A DNA stretch of 64,000 nt from Cognatiluteimonas lumbrici. GTDB lineage: Bacteria; Pseudomonadota; Gammaproteobacteria; Xanthomonadales; Xanthomonadaceae. A model generated the notes under the pieces. That model ran no database searches. It saw nothing but the letters and a program-made list of their open reading frames with translations, and was not told where the DNA came from. The translations under genes and the position numbers were made by a program. The stretch spans positions 2,120,207 to 2,184,206 of the forward strand of contig NZ_ML636798.1 of the NCBI RefSeq assembly GCF_006476065.1, given 5' to 3'. Below are positions 50,877-60,597 of this stretch, piece by piece (within the stretch, counting starts at the first letter, position 1; each line of letters begins with the position of its first letter).

Positions 50877-53102
50877 ATGCGCCGCCTGCCAGCCCTGGCC
50901 ACCCTGTTCCTCCTGTGCGCGCCCGCTTGGGCGATCGACGTGGACGGGCGCATCGACCCGGCCGAGTGGGAGGGCGCCGAGCACGTCACCGACTTCCGCG
51001 TGGTCGAGCCGCTGACCCGCGCCCCGTCGCCGTACCCGACCGAAGCCTGGATCAAGGCCACCCCCGAGGGCCTGGCGATCGGCTTCCGCAACACCCAGCC
51101 GGCGAGCGTGCCGCGCACCTACCAGCGCACCCAGCGCGACCAGGACGCGCAGGTGGACCGGGTCAACCTGATGGTGGACTTCGACGGCGACGGGCGCACC
51201 GGCTACAACTTCACCGTCAACCTGACCGACGGCATCCAGGACGCGACCATCACCAACGAGTCGCGCTTCAGCAAGGACTGGGACGGGACCTGGCAGCACG
51301 CCGTGGGCGAGGACGGCGACACCTGGTCGGTGGAGATGCTGATCCCCTGGCACGTCGCGCCGATGCGCAAGGGCAGCGACGGCCAGCGCACGCTCGGCAT
51401 CTACCTGGACCGCGTGGTCGGCTCCACCGGCGAGCGCCTGGCCTGGCCGGACGCCAGCTTCACCCTGCCGCGCTTCCTCTCCGACTTCCGCAAGGTGACG
51501 GTTCCGGCGTACAGCCAGTCGCTGCTGGCGATCACGCCCTACGCGGTCGCCGGCTACGACAACGTGCACGGAGACGGCCACACCGACGGCGGCGTGGACA
51601 TCTTCTGGAAGCCGAACGGCCAGACCCAGCTCACCGCGACCATCAACCCGGACTTCGGCCAGGTGGAGAGCGACGACCTGGTGGTGAACTTCGGCGCCAA
51701 CGAGACCTTCTTCAGCGACAAGCGCCCGTTCTTCACCGAGAACCAGGGCATCTTCGAGTTCGGCACGCCCTCGGACAACAGCCAGCTGCTGTACACCCGC
51801 CGCGTCGGCGGCCCCGCGGACGACGGCAACGGCCCCGGCGACATCACCGCCGCGGTCAAGCTCAACGGCAGCCTCGGACGCTACAAGTACGGGCTGTTCG
51901 CCGCCGAGGAGGCGGACGCGGTCGGCCGCTCGTTCCGGGCGCTGCGCCTGGTCCGCGACTACGACCGCCAGAACGTGGGCATGATGCTCACCTACGTCGA
52001 CCACCCCTGGCTCGAGCGCGAGGCCACCGTGCTCGGCGTGGACCACAACTGGCGCCCGACCGAGCAGTGGAACGTGCAGACCCGGCTGATCGGCAGCGAG
52101 ATCGACCGTCCCGGCGGCACGCTGCGCGGCAGCGGCGTCACGGTCTGGGCCGACTACAACGCCGGCAATGGCTGGCGCTCGCAGTGGATCCTGATGCACT
52201 TCGGCGACAGCCTCGAGCTCAACGACTTCGGCTACCTGTCGCGGCCGAACCTCAACTACGCGCACTGGCAGGTCTCGCGGCGCTTCACCGACCTGCCAGG
52301 GGACTCCGCCTACGCGTCGCGCGAGTGGCGCTGGCGCATCGGCGGCAGCGACAACGACCACGGACTGGCCTTGCAGCGGCAGCTGCGCATCATGCTGCAG
52401 AGCCAGCGCCGCGACGGCGGCAACGAGTACGCGCAGGTCAACATCAACAGCGCCGGCCATGACGACCGCATCCTGCGCGGCCACGGCATCCTGCGCCTGC
52501 CGCCGAACTGGAACGCGTTCTACGAGCGCTCGAGGCCGCGCAAGGGCGACTGGGAACTCTACGGAAACGTCAACCTGCAGCGCAGCGGTCTCGGCGAGGA
52601 CCGCGAGGTCGGCTACACCCTGCAATTCCGTCCGACCTACTTCGTGAGCGACGCCTTCAACGTATTTCTGGTCGCGCACGTGGAGAGCAGTCCGCAGTGG
52701 CTCGTGTGGCAACACGACAACCTGCTGGGCAGCTTCGATGAACGTTCGGTGGTGCTGAATGCCGGCATGAACTGGACCATCGGCGAGCGGCAGGAGTTGC
52801 GGATGAAGCTGCAGGCCATCGGCCTGGACGCGCGCCTGCGCCAGGCCTGGCGCGTGGATGCGGACGGTACGCCGGTGGCGGTCGACGAGCCGGTGCAGGA
52901 CTTCAGCCTGCGCAATCTCGGTTTCCAGGTGCGTTACCGTTACGAGCTGGCGCCGCTGTCCGACCTGTACGTGGTCTACGGCCGCGGTGGCTACATGCTC
53001 GACGAGTTCGGCCGCGACGAGGCGTCGCAGCTGCAGGACGCCTTCTCGTTGCGCGACAGCGAGCAGCTGCTGGTGAAGCTGTCGTACCGCTTCGAGCTGT
53101 AG
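50877..53102 (+). CDS. DUF5916 protein with CBM9-like domain
   Basis: 741 residues. A signal peptide (to about 17, Ala-Trp-Ala), an N-terminal carbohydrate-binding family 9-like domain (Ile-Asp-Val-Asp-Gly-Arg-Ile-Asp-Pro-Ala-Glu-Trp, Trp-Ser-Val-Glu-Met-Leu-Ile-Pro-Trp), then DUF5916 (Asn-Pro-Asp-Phe-Gly-Gln-Val-Glu, Arg-Pro-Phe-Phe-Thr-Glu-Asn-Gln) and a long alternating-residue region that ends in Leu-Val-Lys-Leu-Ser-Tyr-Arg-Phe-Glu-Leu, consistent with an outer-membrane barrel. Its substrate is unknown. It converges on the LAL regulator with 4 nt between. Confidence 0.83.
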   Translation: MRRLPALATLFLLCAPAWAIDVDGRIDPAEWEGAEHVTDFRVVEPLTRAPSPYPTEAWIKATPEGLAIGFRNTQPASVPRTYQRTQRDQDAQVDRVNLMVDFDGDGRTGYNFTVNLTDGIQDATITNESRFSKDWDGTWQHAVGEDGDTWSVEMLIPWHVAPMRKGSDGQRTLGIYLDRVVGSTGERLAWPDASFTLPRFLSDFRKVTVPAYSQSLLAITPYAVAGYDNVHGDGHTDGGVDIFWKPNGQTQLTATINPDFGQVESDDLVVNFGANETFFSDKRPFFTENQGIFEFGTPSDNSQLLYTRRVGGPADDGNGPGDITAAVKLNGSLGRYKYGLFAAEEADAVGRSFRALRLVRDYDRQNVGMMLTYVDHPWLEREATVLGVDHNWRPTEQWNVQTRLIGSEIDRPGGTLRGSGVTVWADYNAGNGWRSQWILMHFGDSLELNDFGYLSRPNLNYAHWQVSRRFTDLPGDSAYASREWRWRIGGSDNDHGLALQRQLRIMLQSQRRDGGNEYAQVNINSAGHDDRILRGHGILRLPPNWNAFYERSRPRKGDWELYGNVNLQRSGLGEDREVGYTLQFRPTYFVSDAFNVFLVAHVESSPQWLVWQHDNLLGSFDERSVVLNAGMNWTIGERQELRMKLQAIGLDARLRQAWRVDADGTPVAVDEPVQDFSLRNLGFQVRYRYELAPLSDLYVVYGRGGYMLDEFGRDEASQLQDAFSLRDSEQLLVKLSYRFEL

Positions 53103-53106
53103 CCGG

Positions 53107-55743
53107 CTATTTCCTGATCCACGGTTCGTTCTGGACGCGCAGGACCGCCTCGATGCGGCTCTTGACGTTGAGCTTGCCGAGGATCGACGAGACATGGTGG
53201 TCCACGGTGCGCCGCGAACGGCAGAGCTGCTGGGAGATCTCGTTGTTCGTCGCTCCGTCAAGCATGAGCGCGAGGACCTCCTGTTCCCGCTTGGTCAGGC
53301 CGAGCGGGTGGGTGCGCGCGGTCCGGTAGGGGCCGCGCCGCTCCTTCGGCATGGCTTTCTCCACGCCGAAAATACCCGCCAGCCTGCGCGCCTTGTCCAC
53401 TGCGGCGCCCGCTTCCATGGGAACGAGTAGTTCCAGCGCGGCGGCAAGGTGGTGTGCGGGATCCTGTTCCGCCGCGGCAACGTGGGCGAGGGCCGCCGCG
53501 TACGGAGACTGCAGGTCCAGCCACAGGCTGCAGGCCTTGCGGGCATCGCCGTCGAGTTCCGCGACGATGGGGGCAGGCAGTTTCCGTGCGCGATCGCGTT
53601 CGAGCGGGTGGGCCACGCGCCTGGCCCAGAGGCGCAGCTCGCCCTCCATCCAGGGATTGAGGTTGGGCGGGTCCATGGCGGCCAGCGCCTCCAGGTGCCG
53701 CCGCGCGCTCTCCGGTGCATCGTGCAGCCAGTAGTGTTCGATCAGCGCAAGGCGCGCCGGGACGATGTGTTGTGCCTCGTCGGTGGCGATCGCCTGCGCC
53801 AGCACCTCGGTGAGTTCCTCGCGGGCCTTGGCCGCCTTCCGCCGCATGCGCACCCGCGCCAGGACCGACGCGGCCGGCAACCGCATGGCGAGGGTCGGGT
53901 GCGCGAGTTCGAGGACGCCACCGGCAATGGCCTCGGCGTCCCGCAGGCGGCCCTGCTCCATCCGCAGTTGCGCGAAGACGCCTGACAGGTGGTGCGTCCA
54001 GGAATCGAGGTCGTGCTGTGCATCGAACGCGATGGCCTCGCCGATGATCCGGTCCGCGAAAGCGAAATCACGGAAGTCGACCGCGTAGCACGACAGGTTG
54101 GTGTAGGCCCGCGCGGCGTGTTCGTGGAACCCGTGCTCCAGAGCCAACGCCAGGCTCTCCTGGAGCAGGCGGATGCTGGCCTCGTCCCCGTCGTAGGCCC
54201 CCGCGGTCCCGATGTTGTTGAGCGCATGGATCTTCACCTCCATGTCGCCAAGGCCCTCGGCCAGCTCCAGCGCCCGGCGTCCCCAGGCGATCGCCTCGGA
54301 GGCGCGGTCGCTCAGCATGTGCAGTTGCGACAGGTAGCTGTAGGCCATCGCCCGTTCCGGCGACGGCGCCGTGCTGTCGAGCACGCGGACCGCCTCGCGG
54401 GCGAAACGGAATGCCGTGGCCGCTTCGCCGCGGTACCAGTGCAGGTAGGCCAGGCAGCGCAGGTTGTCGCCCACCTTTTCGGTGCGGCCCAGCGCGCGCC
54501 ATAGCGTCATCGCGTGGCGGCGCGCCTCGAGCACGTCGTCGTCGATCCCGAGCGCGAGCCCGGCCTCGTAGGCCCAGTTCTCGTACAGTTCGGCGGCCGT
54601 TTCCGGTTCGGCTTCGTCCACGAAGCGCAGCGCGGTGGCGAAGTGGGCCGCTGCCTCGCGATGCGCGCCGGCCGCGGCGGCGACCTTGGCGGCGCGGGGC
54701 GCGAGTTCCAGCACGCGTTTCCCATCGAGCGCACCCGCGGCGTGGTGGACCAGCAGGTCCAGCGGATGATCCCGGCCGTCGCCGGTCAGCGCCTCGAGCA
54801 CGCGCGCATGGGTCGCCTGGAGCCGCATCACCGGCAATCGTCGCATCGTCGCCAGTCGCGCCAGCTCGTGCCGGAAGCGCAGGTGTCCGTCCTGGTCCTC
54901 GACGAGCAGCTTGCGCCCGGTGCAGGCCATCGCCAGCATTTCGCCGTCGGAACCGAACAGCGCGTTTACCAATGCCGCGTCGAAGGCCGCGGGAATGACG
55001 CTGACCGTTTCGAGGAAGGCGCACTCGCGCTCACCCAGCCGGTTCAGCCGGGCATTGACCGAATCGCGGACCGATTCGGGCACCTCCTCCCCGCCGGTTT
55101 GCCAGGCGGCCAGCAGCTCGGTCACGAAGAACGGATTGCCCCCGGTGATCTGCAGCAATTCCTCCGGCGCGAACAGGCCGCCCGTATCGATCCGGGCGAC
55201 GCCGTCGAGCGTGAGTGGCGACAGCGCGATCCGGGAAGTGTGCGACGGGGGAAAGTCGGCGATGACCTGGATCAGCGGGTGGTCCGGCGCGATCTCGTCG
55301 TTGCGGAAGCTCATGACGATCAGCGCGCCCATCGTGGAAATGCGGCGACCCAGGAACTTCAGCAGGTCCAGGGTGGCGTGGTCGGCCCAGTGCACGTCCT
55401 CGAAGATCAGCACGCTGCCGCACGGCCCGTCCGAGATCTCGCGCCACAAGGCGTCGAAGATCAGCGCGGGACGGGCGTATTCCTCGATGAGCCCCCGCAC
55501 CCGGTCCGGGAGGTCGGCCGCCATGTCGTGCAGCGGCCCCAACGGCCTGGCCGTGAACAAGGCTTCGCATCCGCCCCAGGCCACGGATGCCTGCCCCCGG
55601 AGGCGCTCGCGGAGTTCTTCCAGCAGCGCACTCTTGCCGATGCCTGCCTCTCCGCTGACGAGGGCGATCGCGCCATGCCCGGCGGCGGCCGCCTCGGCCA
55701 GCGCCAGCAGTTGCTCCATCGGTTCCTCGCGTTCGACCAGCAT
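53107..55743 (-). CDS. LAL-type (ATPase-TPR-LuxR) transcriptional regulator
   Basis: 878 residues. N-terminal AAA ATPase with Walker A Gly-Glu-Ala-Gly-Ile-Gly-Lys-Ser (31-38) and Walker B Val-Leu-Ile-Phe-Glu-Asp-Val-His-Trp-Ala-Asp (110-120), a middle region of helical TPR-like repeats (about 340-760), and a C-terminal LuxR/FixJ HTH (about 812-870: Leu-Thr-Lys-Arg-Glu-Gln-Glu-Val-Leu, Asn-Asn-Glu-Ile-Ser). Same layout as MalT and large ATP-binding LuxR regulators. It is divergent from the autotransporter, 180 nt apart, and is its likely regulator. GGAG ribosome site present. Confidence 0.9.
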   Translation of the reverse strand: MLVEREEPMEQLLALAEAAAAGHGAIALVSGEAGIGKSALLEELRERLRGQASVAWGGCEALFTARPLGPLHDMAADLPDRVRGLIEEYARPALIFDALWREISDGPCGSVLIFEDVHWADHATLDLLKFLGRRISTMGALIVMSFRNDEIAPDHPLIQVIADFPPSHTSRIALSPLTLDGVARIDTGGLFAPEELLQITGGNPFFVTELLAAWQTGGEEVPESVRDSVNARLNRLGERECAFLETVSVIPAAFDAALVNALFGSDGEMLAMACTGRKLLVEDQDGHLRFRHELARLATMRRLPVMRLQATHARVLEALTGDGRDHPLDLLVHHAAGALDGKRVLELAPRAAKVAAAAGAHREAAAHFATALRFVDEAEPETAAELYENWAYEAGLALGIDDDVLEARRHAMTLWRALGRTEKVGDNLRCLAYLHWYRGEAATAFRFAREAVRVLDSTAPSPERAMAYSYLSQLHMLSDRASEAIAWGRRALELAEGLGDMEVKIHALNNIGTAGAYDGDEASIRLLQESLALALEHGFHEHAARAYTNLSCYAVDFRDFAFADRIIGEAIAFDAQHDLDSWTHHLSGVFAQLRMEQGRLRDAEAIAGGVLELAHPTLAMRLPAASVLARVRMRRKAAKAREELTEVLAQAIATDEAQHIVPARLALIEHYWLHDAPESARRHLEALAAMDPPNLNPWMEGELRLWARRVAHPLERDRARKLPAPIVAELDGDARKACSLWLDLQSPYAAALAHVAAAEQDPAHHLAAALELLVPMEAGAAVDKARRLAGIFGVEKAMPKERRGPYRTARTHPLGLTKREQEVLALMLDGATNNEISQQLCRSRRTVDHHVSSILGKLNVKSRIEAVLRVQNEPWIRK

Positions 55744-55816
55744 GGCTCCTGCGTCCCGCTACGTCGACAGCATGCTGCCACGAAACGCTGCTTGTTCCCC
55801 CGATGCGCACGGTGAA

Positions 55817-55866
55817 GCCGAAAAATGGGCATGCCTCCGCGGCGAAAGATGGGCACCGTCGCCCAT
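55817..55866. promoter_or_regulatory. Direct and inverted repeats between LAL regulator and autotransporter
   Basis: A 15-bp direct repeat, G(C/G)CGAAA(A/G)ATGGGCA, occurs at 55817-55831 and 55841-55855, 24 bp apart start to start (13 of 15 identical). The second copy's ATGGGC is also inverted at 55861-55866 (GCCCAT) after 6 nt. Position and form suggest a binding site for the divergent LAL regulator upstream of the autotransporter promoter. No functional data. Confidence 0.55.
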
Positions 55867-55923
55867 ATGGCGGCGCCTGCCCGGGACTAGGGTCACTGCG
55901 ACAACGACCGGGAGTGCCACGGA

Positions 55924-58900
55924 ATGAACGTCATGGAGAACCACCGATTGCTCGCGCTCGCGTCGCTGCTGGCGGCGGCATCGGTGATCGCGCTGGTTCC
56001 TGCGGCTCCTGCGGGCGCCCAGACGGTGGACTGGACCGGGTCCACCGATTCCGATTGGGACACCGGGTCGAACTGGGACACGAATGCCGTTCCCGCCGCG
56101 GGCGACGATGTCGTCGTCGACGACATCTCGAACAACGAGGCGTGGATCGGCAGCGGGGTCGTCGCCCAGGCCGACTCGATCCTGGTCGGGGAGCTCGGCG
56201 ACGCGCTCCTCCACATCCTCAACGGCGGCACACTGACGACGACGGCGCCAAGCATTGCCGGTTGGGCACCCGGAAGCGAAGGATTGATCTCGATCGCCGG
56301 ACTCCATGCCCAATGGAACAGCAACGACACCATCATCCTGGGCTACGAGGGTTCGGGTGTGCTGGCCATCAACGCCCAGGGACACCTGGCCAACAATGGC
56401 CACTCCCTGCTCGGGTTGCTGCCTGGCAGCGAGGGGGTTGCGATCGTCGGTGGGGTCGACTCGAGCTGGACGAACACCGGGAACCTCGTCGTCGGGGTGC
56501 AGGGGTCGGGATTGGTCGACCTGTCCTCGCAGGGCCAGCTCACCAGCGACGAGGGCTACATCGGTGCGGAGGCAGGCGGCGCCGGCGCGGTCAACGTGTA
56601 CCACTCCGGATCGCAGTGGAACGTCGCCCAGGGCCTGTATGTCGGCTTCCGGGGCTTCGGAACGCTGGACGTCTCGGCCGGCGGAACGGTGTCGAGTAGC
56701 GCCGGCGTCGTCGGCTTCGAGGCCGGCTCCACCGGCAAGGCGGCGTTGAGCGGTGCCGGAACCACCTGGTCGAGCGGGAACGGAATCGTCGTCGGCTACG
56801 AGGGATCGGGCACGCTTTCGATCACGGATGGCGCGCTCCTCGCCAGCGGCCTGGGTTTCGTCGCCCAGGAGGCGGGCTCGACCGGCGATGTGACGGTCTC
56901 GGGAGCGGGGTCCACCTGGACCAACACCGGCCTGCTGCAGGTCGGCGGCCATGGAAAAGGATCGCTCGCGATCGAGGATGGCGGTACCGTCACGGTGGGG
57001 GGAGCGCAGATGCAGATCGCGTTCGCCCCCGGCGGAACGGGTTCGGTGGAGATTGCGCAGGGCACGCTGGCGGTCACCGGCGCCCTGCTCGTGGGGGGTG
57101 AAGGCGACGGCACCCTCGCGGTGGACGGCGGTGCGGTAACGAGCGGTTTCGCATCGCTCGGGCACGCCCCGGACGGCACGGGATCGGCGGTCCTTGCAGA
57201 CGCATCGTCCTGGCAGGTGACGAGTACGCTGAACGTTGGCCATGAAGGCGCCGGCGAGCTCACGCTCGATGGTGGCAGCCAGGTGCAAAGCAGCAACGGC
57301 TATGTCGGCACCGAGGCGACGGGCGTCGGCCTGGCGACGATCGGCGACGGCTCGAGCTGGGACATGACCGGCGATCTGCACGTGGGTCATTTCGGCGAGG
57401 GGCGCCTGCGGATCCTGGATGGCGGGGCCGTGAACAGTGCCCAGGGGCTCATCGGCGCCGAAGCCGGCTCTCAGGGCGCTGCGTCGGTGGGCGGGACCGG
57501 CTCGTCGTGGACGATGACCGGCCAGCTGTTCGTCGGACACGACGGGGAGGCGGACCTGGTGGTCTCGGATGGTGGCACGGTATCCAACGCGACGGCCTCC
57601 ATCGCCACTGGCGCGGGGTCGAGCGGCTCCGTCACGGTGACGGGAGCGGGGTCGGCCTGGACCAGCACTGGCTCGCTGGGTGTCGGCGGATCGGGCGCCG
57701 GCTCGCTGGCGATCGCCGAGGGCGGCAAGGTCAGCAGCGGGGTCGGCTCGATCGCGAACAACGCGGGCTCCACCGGCGTCGTGACCGTCGACGGAGAGGA
57801 GTCGAGCTGGGACAACACAGGCGATCTCCATGTCGGTTTCGGTGGCGTCGGCGAACTGGCGGTTGCGGACGGGGGCGCGGTCTCGAGCGACAACGGCTTC
57901 ATCGGCATCAACGCCGGGTCGCAAGGCGAGGTCACCGTCGCGGGAGCGGGGTCGACCTGGAGCAATGCCGGCAACCTCTTCGTCGGCGTTGCCGGCGTCG
58001 GCGAGCTGACGATCGCCGACGGCGCCACCGTGGCCACCGGCGGCGGCGCCACGCAGGTCGCCGCGCTGGCCGGCTCCACGGGCACGCTCAACATCGGCGC
58101 CGCCGCCGGCGACGCCGCCGCGGCACCCGGCACCCTGGGCAGCGGCACGCTTGCCTTCGGCAGCGGCGACGGCACCGTGGTGTTCAACCACACCGCCGAC
58201 GGCTTCGTCTTCGCACCGTCGTTCCACGGCCTGGGGACGATCGCCCACTACGCGGGAACGACGCTGCTGTCCGCGGACTCCAGCGGCTTTTCCGGCGCGG
58301 TCCACGTGCACGGCGGGAGTCTGCTCGTCGACGGCATCCTGGGCGGATCCGTAGCCGTGCACGATGGTGCCCTGCTCGGCGGTTCGGGCACGGTCGGGAC
58401 GACGACGGTCGGCCCGGGTGGCACGATCGCGCCGGGCAACTCCATCGGCACGCTGGTGGTCGACGGAAACTACGTGCAGGGGGACGGCTCGACCTACCAG
58501 CTGGAGATGGATGCCGCGGGCAACAGCGACCTCATCGATGTCGCCGGCACCGCGCAGCTCGATGGCGGCACCGTGCAGGTGCTGCTCCTGGACGGCGTTG
58601 CCCCGATGGATGCGCCGTACACGATCCTGACGGCCGCTGGCGGGCTGGCGGGGACGTTCGATGCACTGGAGACTTCGATCGGTTCGACGTTGTTCCTGGC
58701 GCCGACGCTCGACTACGACAGCAACAACGTCTATTTCCTGGTCGCGCAGGGCATGGCGTTCGCCGATGCGGCACTGACGCCGAACCAGGTGGCGGCGGCA
58801 TCGGCCGCGGACAGCCTCGGACCTGGCAACGTCCTGTGGGACGCGATCGCGCAGCTCACCGACGAGGCGGATGCGCACGTCGCTTTCGACGCGCTGTCGG

Positions 58901-59829
58901 GCGAGGTGCATGCGAGCCTGAAGGCCGGGCTGGTCGAGGACAGCCGTTTCATGCGCGACGCGGTGAACGGACGCCTGCGCTCGGTCCAGGTTGCGGGCAC
59001 TCCGGACGGAACCGCCGCCTGGGGCATGGGCTACGGTTCCCGGGGCCACATCGACGGCGACGGCAACGCTGCCCGGCTGGATCGCTCGGCCCGCGGATTC
59101 TTCGTCGGCGCCGATATCGCACTGGGCGAGGCCTGGCGGGGCGGCATTGCCATCGGCCGGGGCAAGGCTTCGTACGACATCGACGACCGGATGTCGTCGG
59201 CGGACGTGGACAGCAACCTGCTTGCGGCGTATGCCGGGGCGCGGTTCGCGAACTGGGGCCTGCGTTTCGGCGCGGTCTCCCACTGGCACGACGTCGACAC
59301 GCGGCGCGCGGTCGCCTTCCCTGGGTTCGCCACCACGGCGGAGGCGACGTACGAGGCGCGTACGACGCAGCTGTTCGGAGAGGCCGGTTACCGGATCGAG
59401 ACCGGTGCGGCGGCCGTCGAGCCTTTCGCCGGGCTGGCGTACGTCAAGCTCGATGCCGATGCAGCCGGCGAGGGCGGCAGCGCGGGGCTGGAAGCGGCCG
59501 GCGAAGACATCGAGGGACTGTTCGCCACCCTCGGGCTGCGGGCGGCGAAGGACATCGCGATGCGGGATTCCCGTGCAAGCCTGTACGGCTCCATCGGCTG
59601 GAGGCATGCCTTCGACTTCGGGACGATTGCGTCGCGGCATCGGTTCGCAGCCGGCGGCGATGCCTTCATCGTGGAAGGGGTGCCGGTTGCCGAAAACGTT
59701 GCGCTGCTGGAGGCCGGGCTCGCGTTCGCGCTGTCGCGCAGTGCGGTGCTCACGCTGTCCTACAACGGATGGATCGGTGGCGGGATGGAGGAGCACGGCG
59801 CCAACGCATTGCTCTCCGTGCGCTTCTGA
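55924..59829 (+). CDS. Autotransporter with T5SS/PEP-CTERM-type repeats
   Basis: 1301 residues. A signal peptide (about 1-36), then roughly a dozen repeats of 45-50 residues (about 60-720) of the form Ser-x-Trp-x-Asn-Thr-Gly-x-Leu...Gly-x-Gly-x-Leu-x-Ile-x-x-Gly-Gly-x-Val...Ala-Gly-Ser-x-Gly, predicted to form a beta-helix. A pertactin-like junction (Ile-Ala-Pro-Gly-Asn-Ser-Ile-Gly-Thr-Leu) near 835 and a beta-barrel of about 270 residues end in Leu-Leu-Ser-Val-Arg-Phe, a classic barrel terminus. Surface-exposed adhesin or biofilm protein is likely. Start at 55924 has GGGAG 9-13 nt upstream; ATG 55933 is an alternative. GC is slightly lower in the repeats. Confidence 0.9.
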   Translation: MNVMENHRLLALASLLAAASVIALVPAAPAGAQTVDWTGSTDSDWDTGSNWDTNAVPAAGDDVVVDDISNNEAWIGSGVVAQADSILVGELGDALLHILNGGTLTTTAPSIAGWAPGSEGLISIAGLHAQWNSNDTIILGYEGSGVLAINAQGHLANNGHSLLGLLPGSEGVAIVGGVDSSWTNTGNLVVGVQGSGLVDLSSQGQLTSDEGYIGAEAGGAGAVNVYHSGSQWNVAQGLYVGFRGFGTLDVSAGGTVSSSAGVVGFEAGSTGKAALSGAGTTWSSGNGIVVGYEGSGTLSITDGALLASGLGFVAQEAGSTGDVTVSGAGSTWTNTGLLQVGGHGKGSLAIEDGGTVTVGGAQMQIAFAPGGTGSVEIAQGTLAVTGALLVGGEGDGTLAVDGGAVTSGFASLGHAPDGTGSAVLADASSWQVTSTLNVGHEGAGELTLDGGSQVQSSNGYVGTEATGVGLATIGDGSSWDMTGDLHVGHFGEGRLRILDGGAVNSAQGLIGAEAGSQGAASVGGTGSSWTMTGQLFVGHDGEADLVVSDGGTVSNATASIATGAGSSGSVTVTGAGSAWTSTGSLGVGGSGAGSLAIAEGGKVSSGVGSIANNAGSTGVVTVDGEESSWDNTGDLHVGFGGVGELAVADGGAVSSDNGFIGINAGSQGEVTVAGAGSTWSNAGNLFVGVAGVGELTIADGATVATGGGATQVAALAGSTGTLNIGAAAGDAAAAPGTLGSGTLAFGSGDGTVVFNHTADGFVFAPSFHGLGTIAHYAGTTLLSADSSGFSGAVHVHGGSLLVDGILGGSVAVHDGALLGGSGTVGTTTVGPGGTIAPGNSIGTLVVDGNYVQGDGSTYQLEMDAAGNSDLIDVAGTAQLDGGTVQVLLLDGVAPMDAPYTILTAAGGLAGTFDALETSIGSTLFLAPTLDYDSNNVYFLVAQGMAFADAALTPNQVAAASAADSLGPGNVLWDAIAQLTDEADAHVAFDALSGEVHASLKAGLVEDSRFMRDAVNGRLRSVQVAGTPDGTAAWGMGYGSRGHIDGDGNAARLDRSARGFFVGADIALGEAWRGGIAIGRGKASYDIDDRMSSADVDSNLLAAYAGARFANWGLRFGAVSHWHDVDTRRAVAFPGFATTAEATYEARTTQLFGEAGYRIETGAAAVEPFAGLAYVKLDADAAGEGGSAGLEAAGEDIEGLFATLGLRAAKDIAMRDSRASLYGSIGWRHAFDFGTIASRHRFAAGGDAFIVEGVPVAENVALLEAGLAFALSRSAVLTLSYNGWIGGGMEEHGANALLSVRF

Positions 59830-59845
59830 CAGCGAATCGCTTCGT

Positions 59846-60583
59846 CTATTCGACCTCGCGCAGGTCGGCGTCGCTGATGCGCCACTGCCGCTGTTCCGCG
59901 CTGGCGCCGTCCACCACGGCGCGGCGCAGCGTGTAGCTGCCGTCGTAGTGGTGGACGCTGCCGTCGGCGTGCACCGCCTCCACGGCCACCGGGATGGTCA
60001 CGTAGCGCGAGCCGGCCGCGCCCTCCACGCGCCCCGGCTCGCCGGTGCTCACGCTGACGCGCGTGGTATCCCCGAAGCCGCGCGCGAACTGGTCCGCGGT
60101 CTGGCCGCTGGCGCGGCCGCCGTCGCTCCACATGCCATAGGCGCGGGCATGCTGCCCGGCGTTGATCGCGCCGTAGTAGTTGCGCACGACGGCAGCGGCT
60201 TCCGCTGCGCCGGGTTCCGCTGGCGCGGCCGGTGCCGGATTCGTCGCCGCGGTCGATGGGGGCGGCATGCCTTCCGGCTCGCTGCCGGCCACGGGCGGTA
60301 CCTCGAGCGCGAAGTCCGGGTCGTCCCCGGGCAGGTTCGCGACCGGCGCCTCTGGATCGGCGACCACGGCATCGCCCGCGTCCGCCGAGGCCGGCGGGGG
60401 CGGAGGTGGCGGTGCGTCGCCGTCGAACCCGGTGACCGAACCCCCGTTGGCCTCCGGCCGCGGCAGCGTGGCGACGCCGGCGGCGGTGTCGTCCGGTGCC
60501 CGGTCCGACGCATCGCGATCGCAGGCGGGGAGCAACAACAGGCATGCCGCGAGCGTGAGCGGGAGCAGGGGAGGACGCGACAT
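59846..60583 (-). CDS. Pro-rich lipoprotein, unknown function
   Basis: 245 residues. Lipobox Leu-Leu-Pro-Ala-Cys (Cys21), a low-complexity linker with a run of seven prolines (about 58-64), and a C-terminal domain (from about 130) opening Val-Val-Arg-Asn-Tyr-Tyr-Gly-Ala-Ile-Asn-Ala-Gly, like SnoaL/NTF2-like folds. I cannot assign a function. It follows the DUF1439 gene by 14 nt and converges on the autotransporter gene, 16 nt apart. Confidence 0.72.
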   Translation of the reverse strand: MSRPPLLPLTLAACLLLLPACDRDASDRAPDDTAAGVATLPRPEANGGSVTGFDGDAPPPPPPPASADAGDAVVADPEAPVANLPGDDPDFALEVPPVAGSEPEGMPPPSTAATNPAPAAPAEPGAAEAAAVVRNYYGAINAGQHARAYGMWSDGGRASGQTADQFARGFGDTTRVSVSTGEPGRVEGAAGSRYVTIPVAVEAVHADGSVHHYDGSYTLRRAVVDGASAEQRQWRISDADLREVE

Positions 60584-60597
60584 GGGAGGTGCGTTCC

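Noticed and set aside
56100..58100. Regular repeats as a possible CRISPR array
   Set aside because: The repeats are coding, about 140 bp long, degenerate and in one open frame. No cas gene is present.
55759..59796. A 1345-codon open frame antisense to the autotransporter
   Set aside because: It comes from high G+C and from the regular repeat codons on the other strand. Its product is rich in Arg, Ala, Asp and Val without any domain or signal peptide, and the plus-strand gene is clear.
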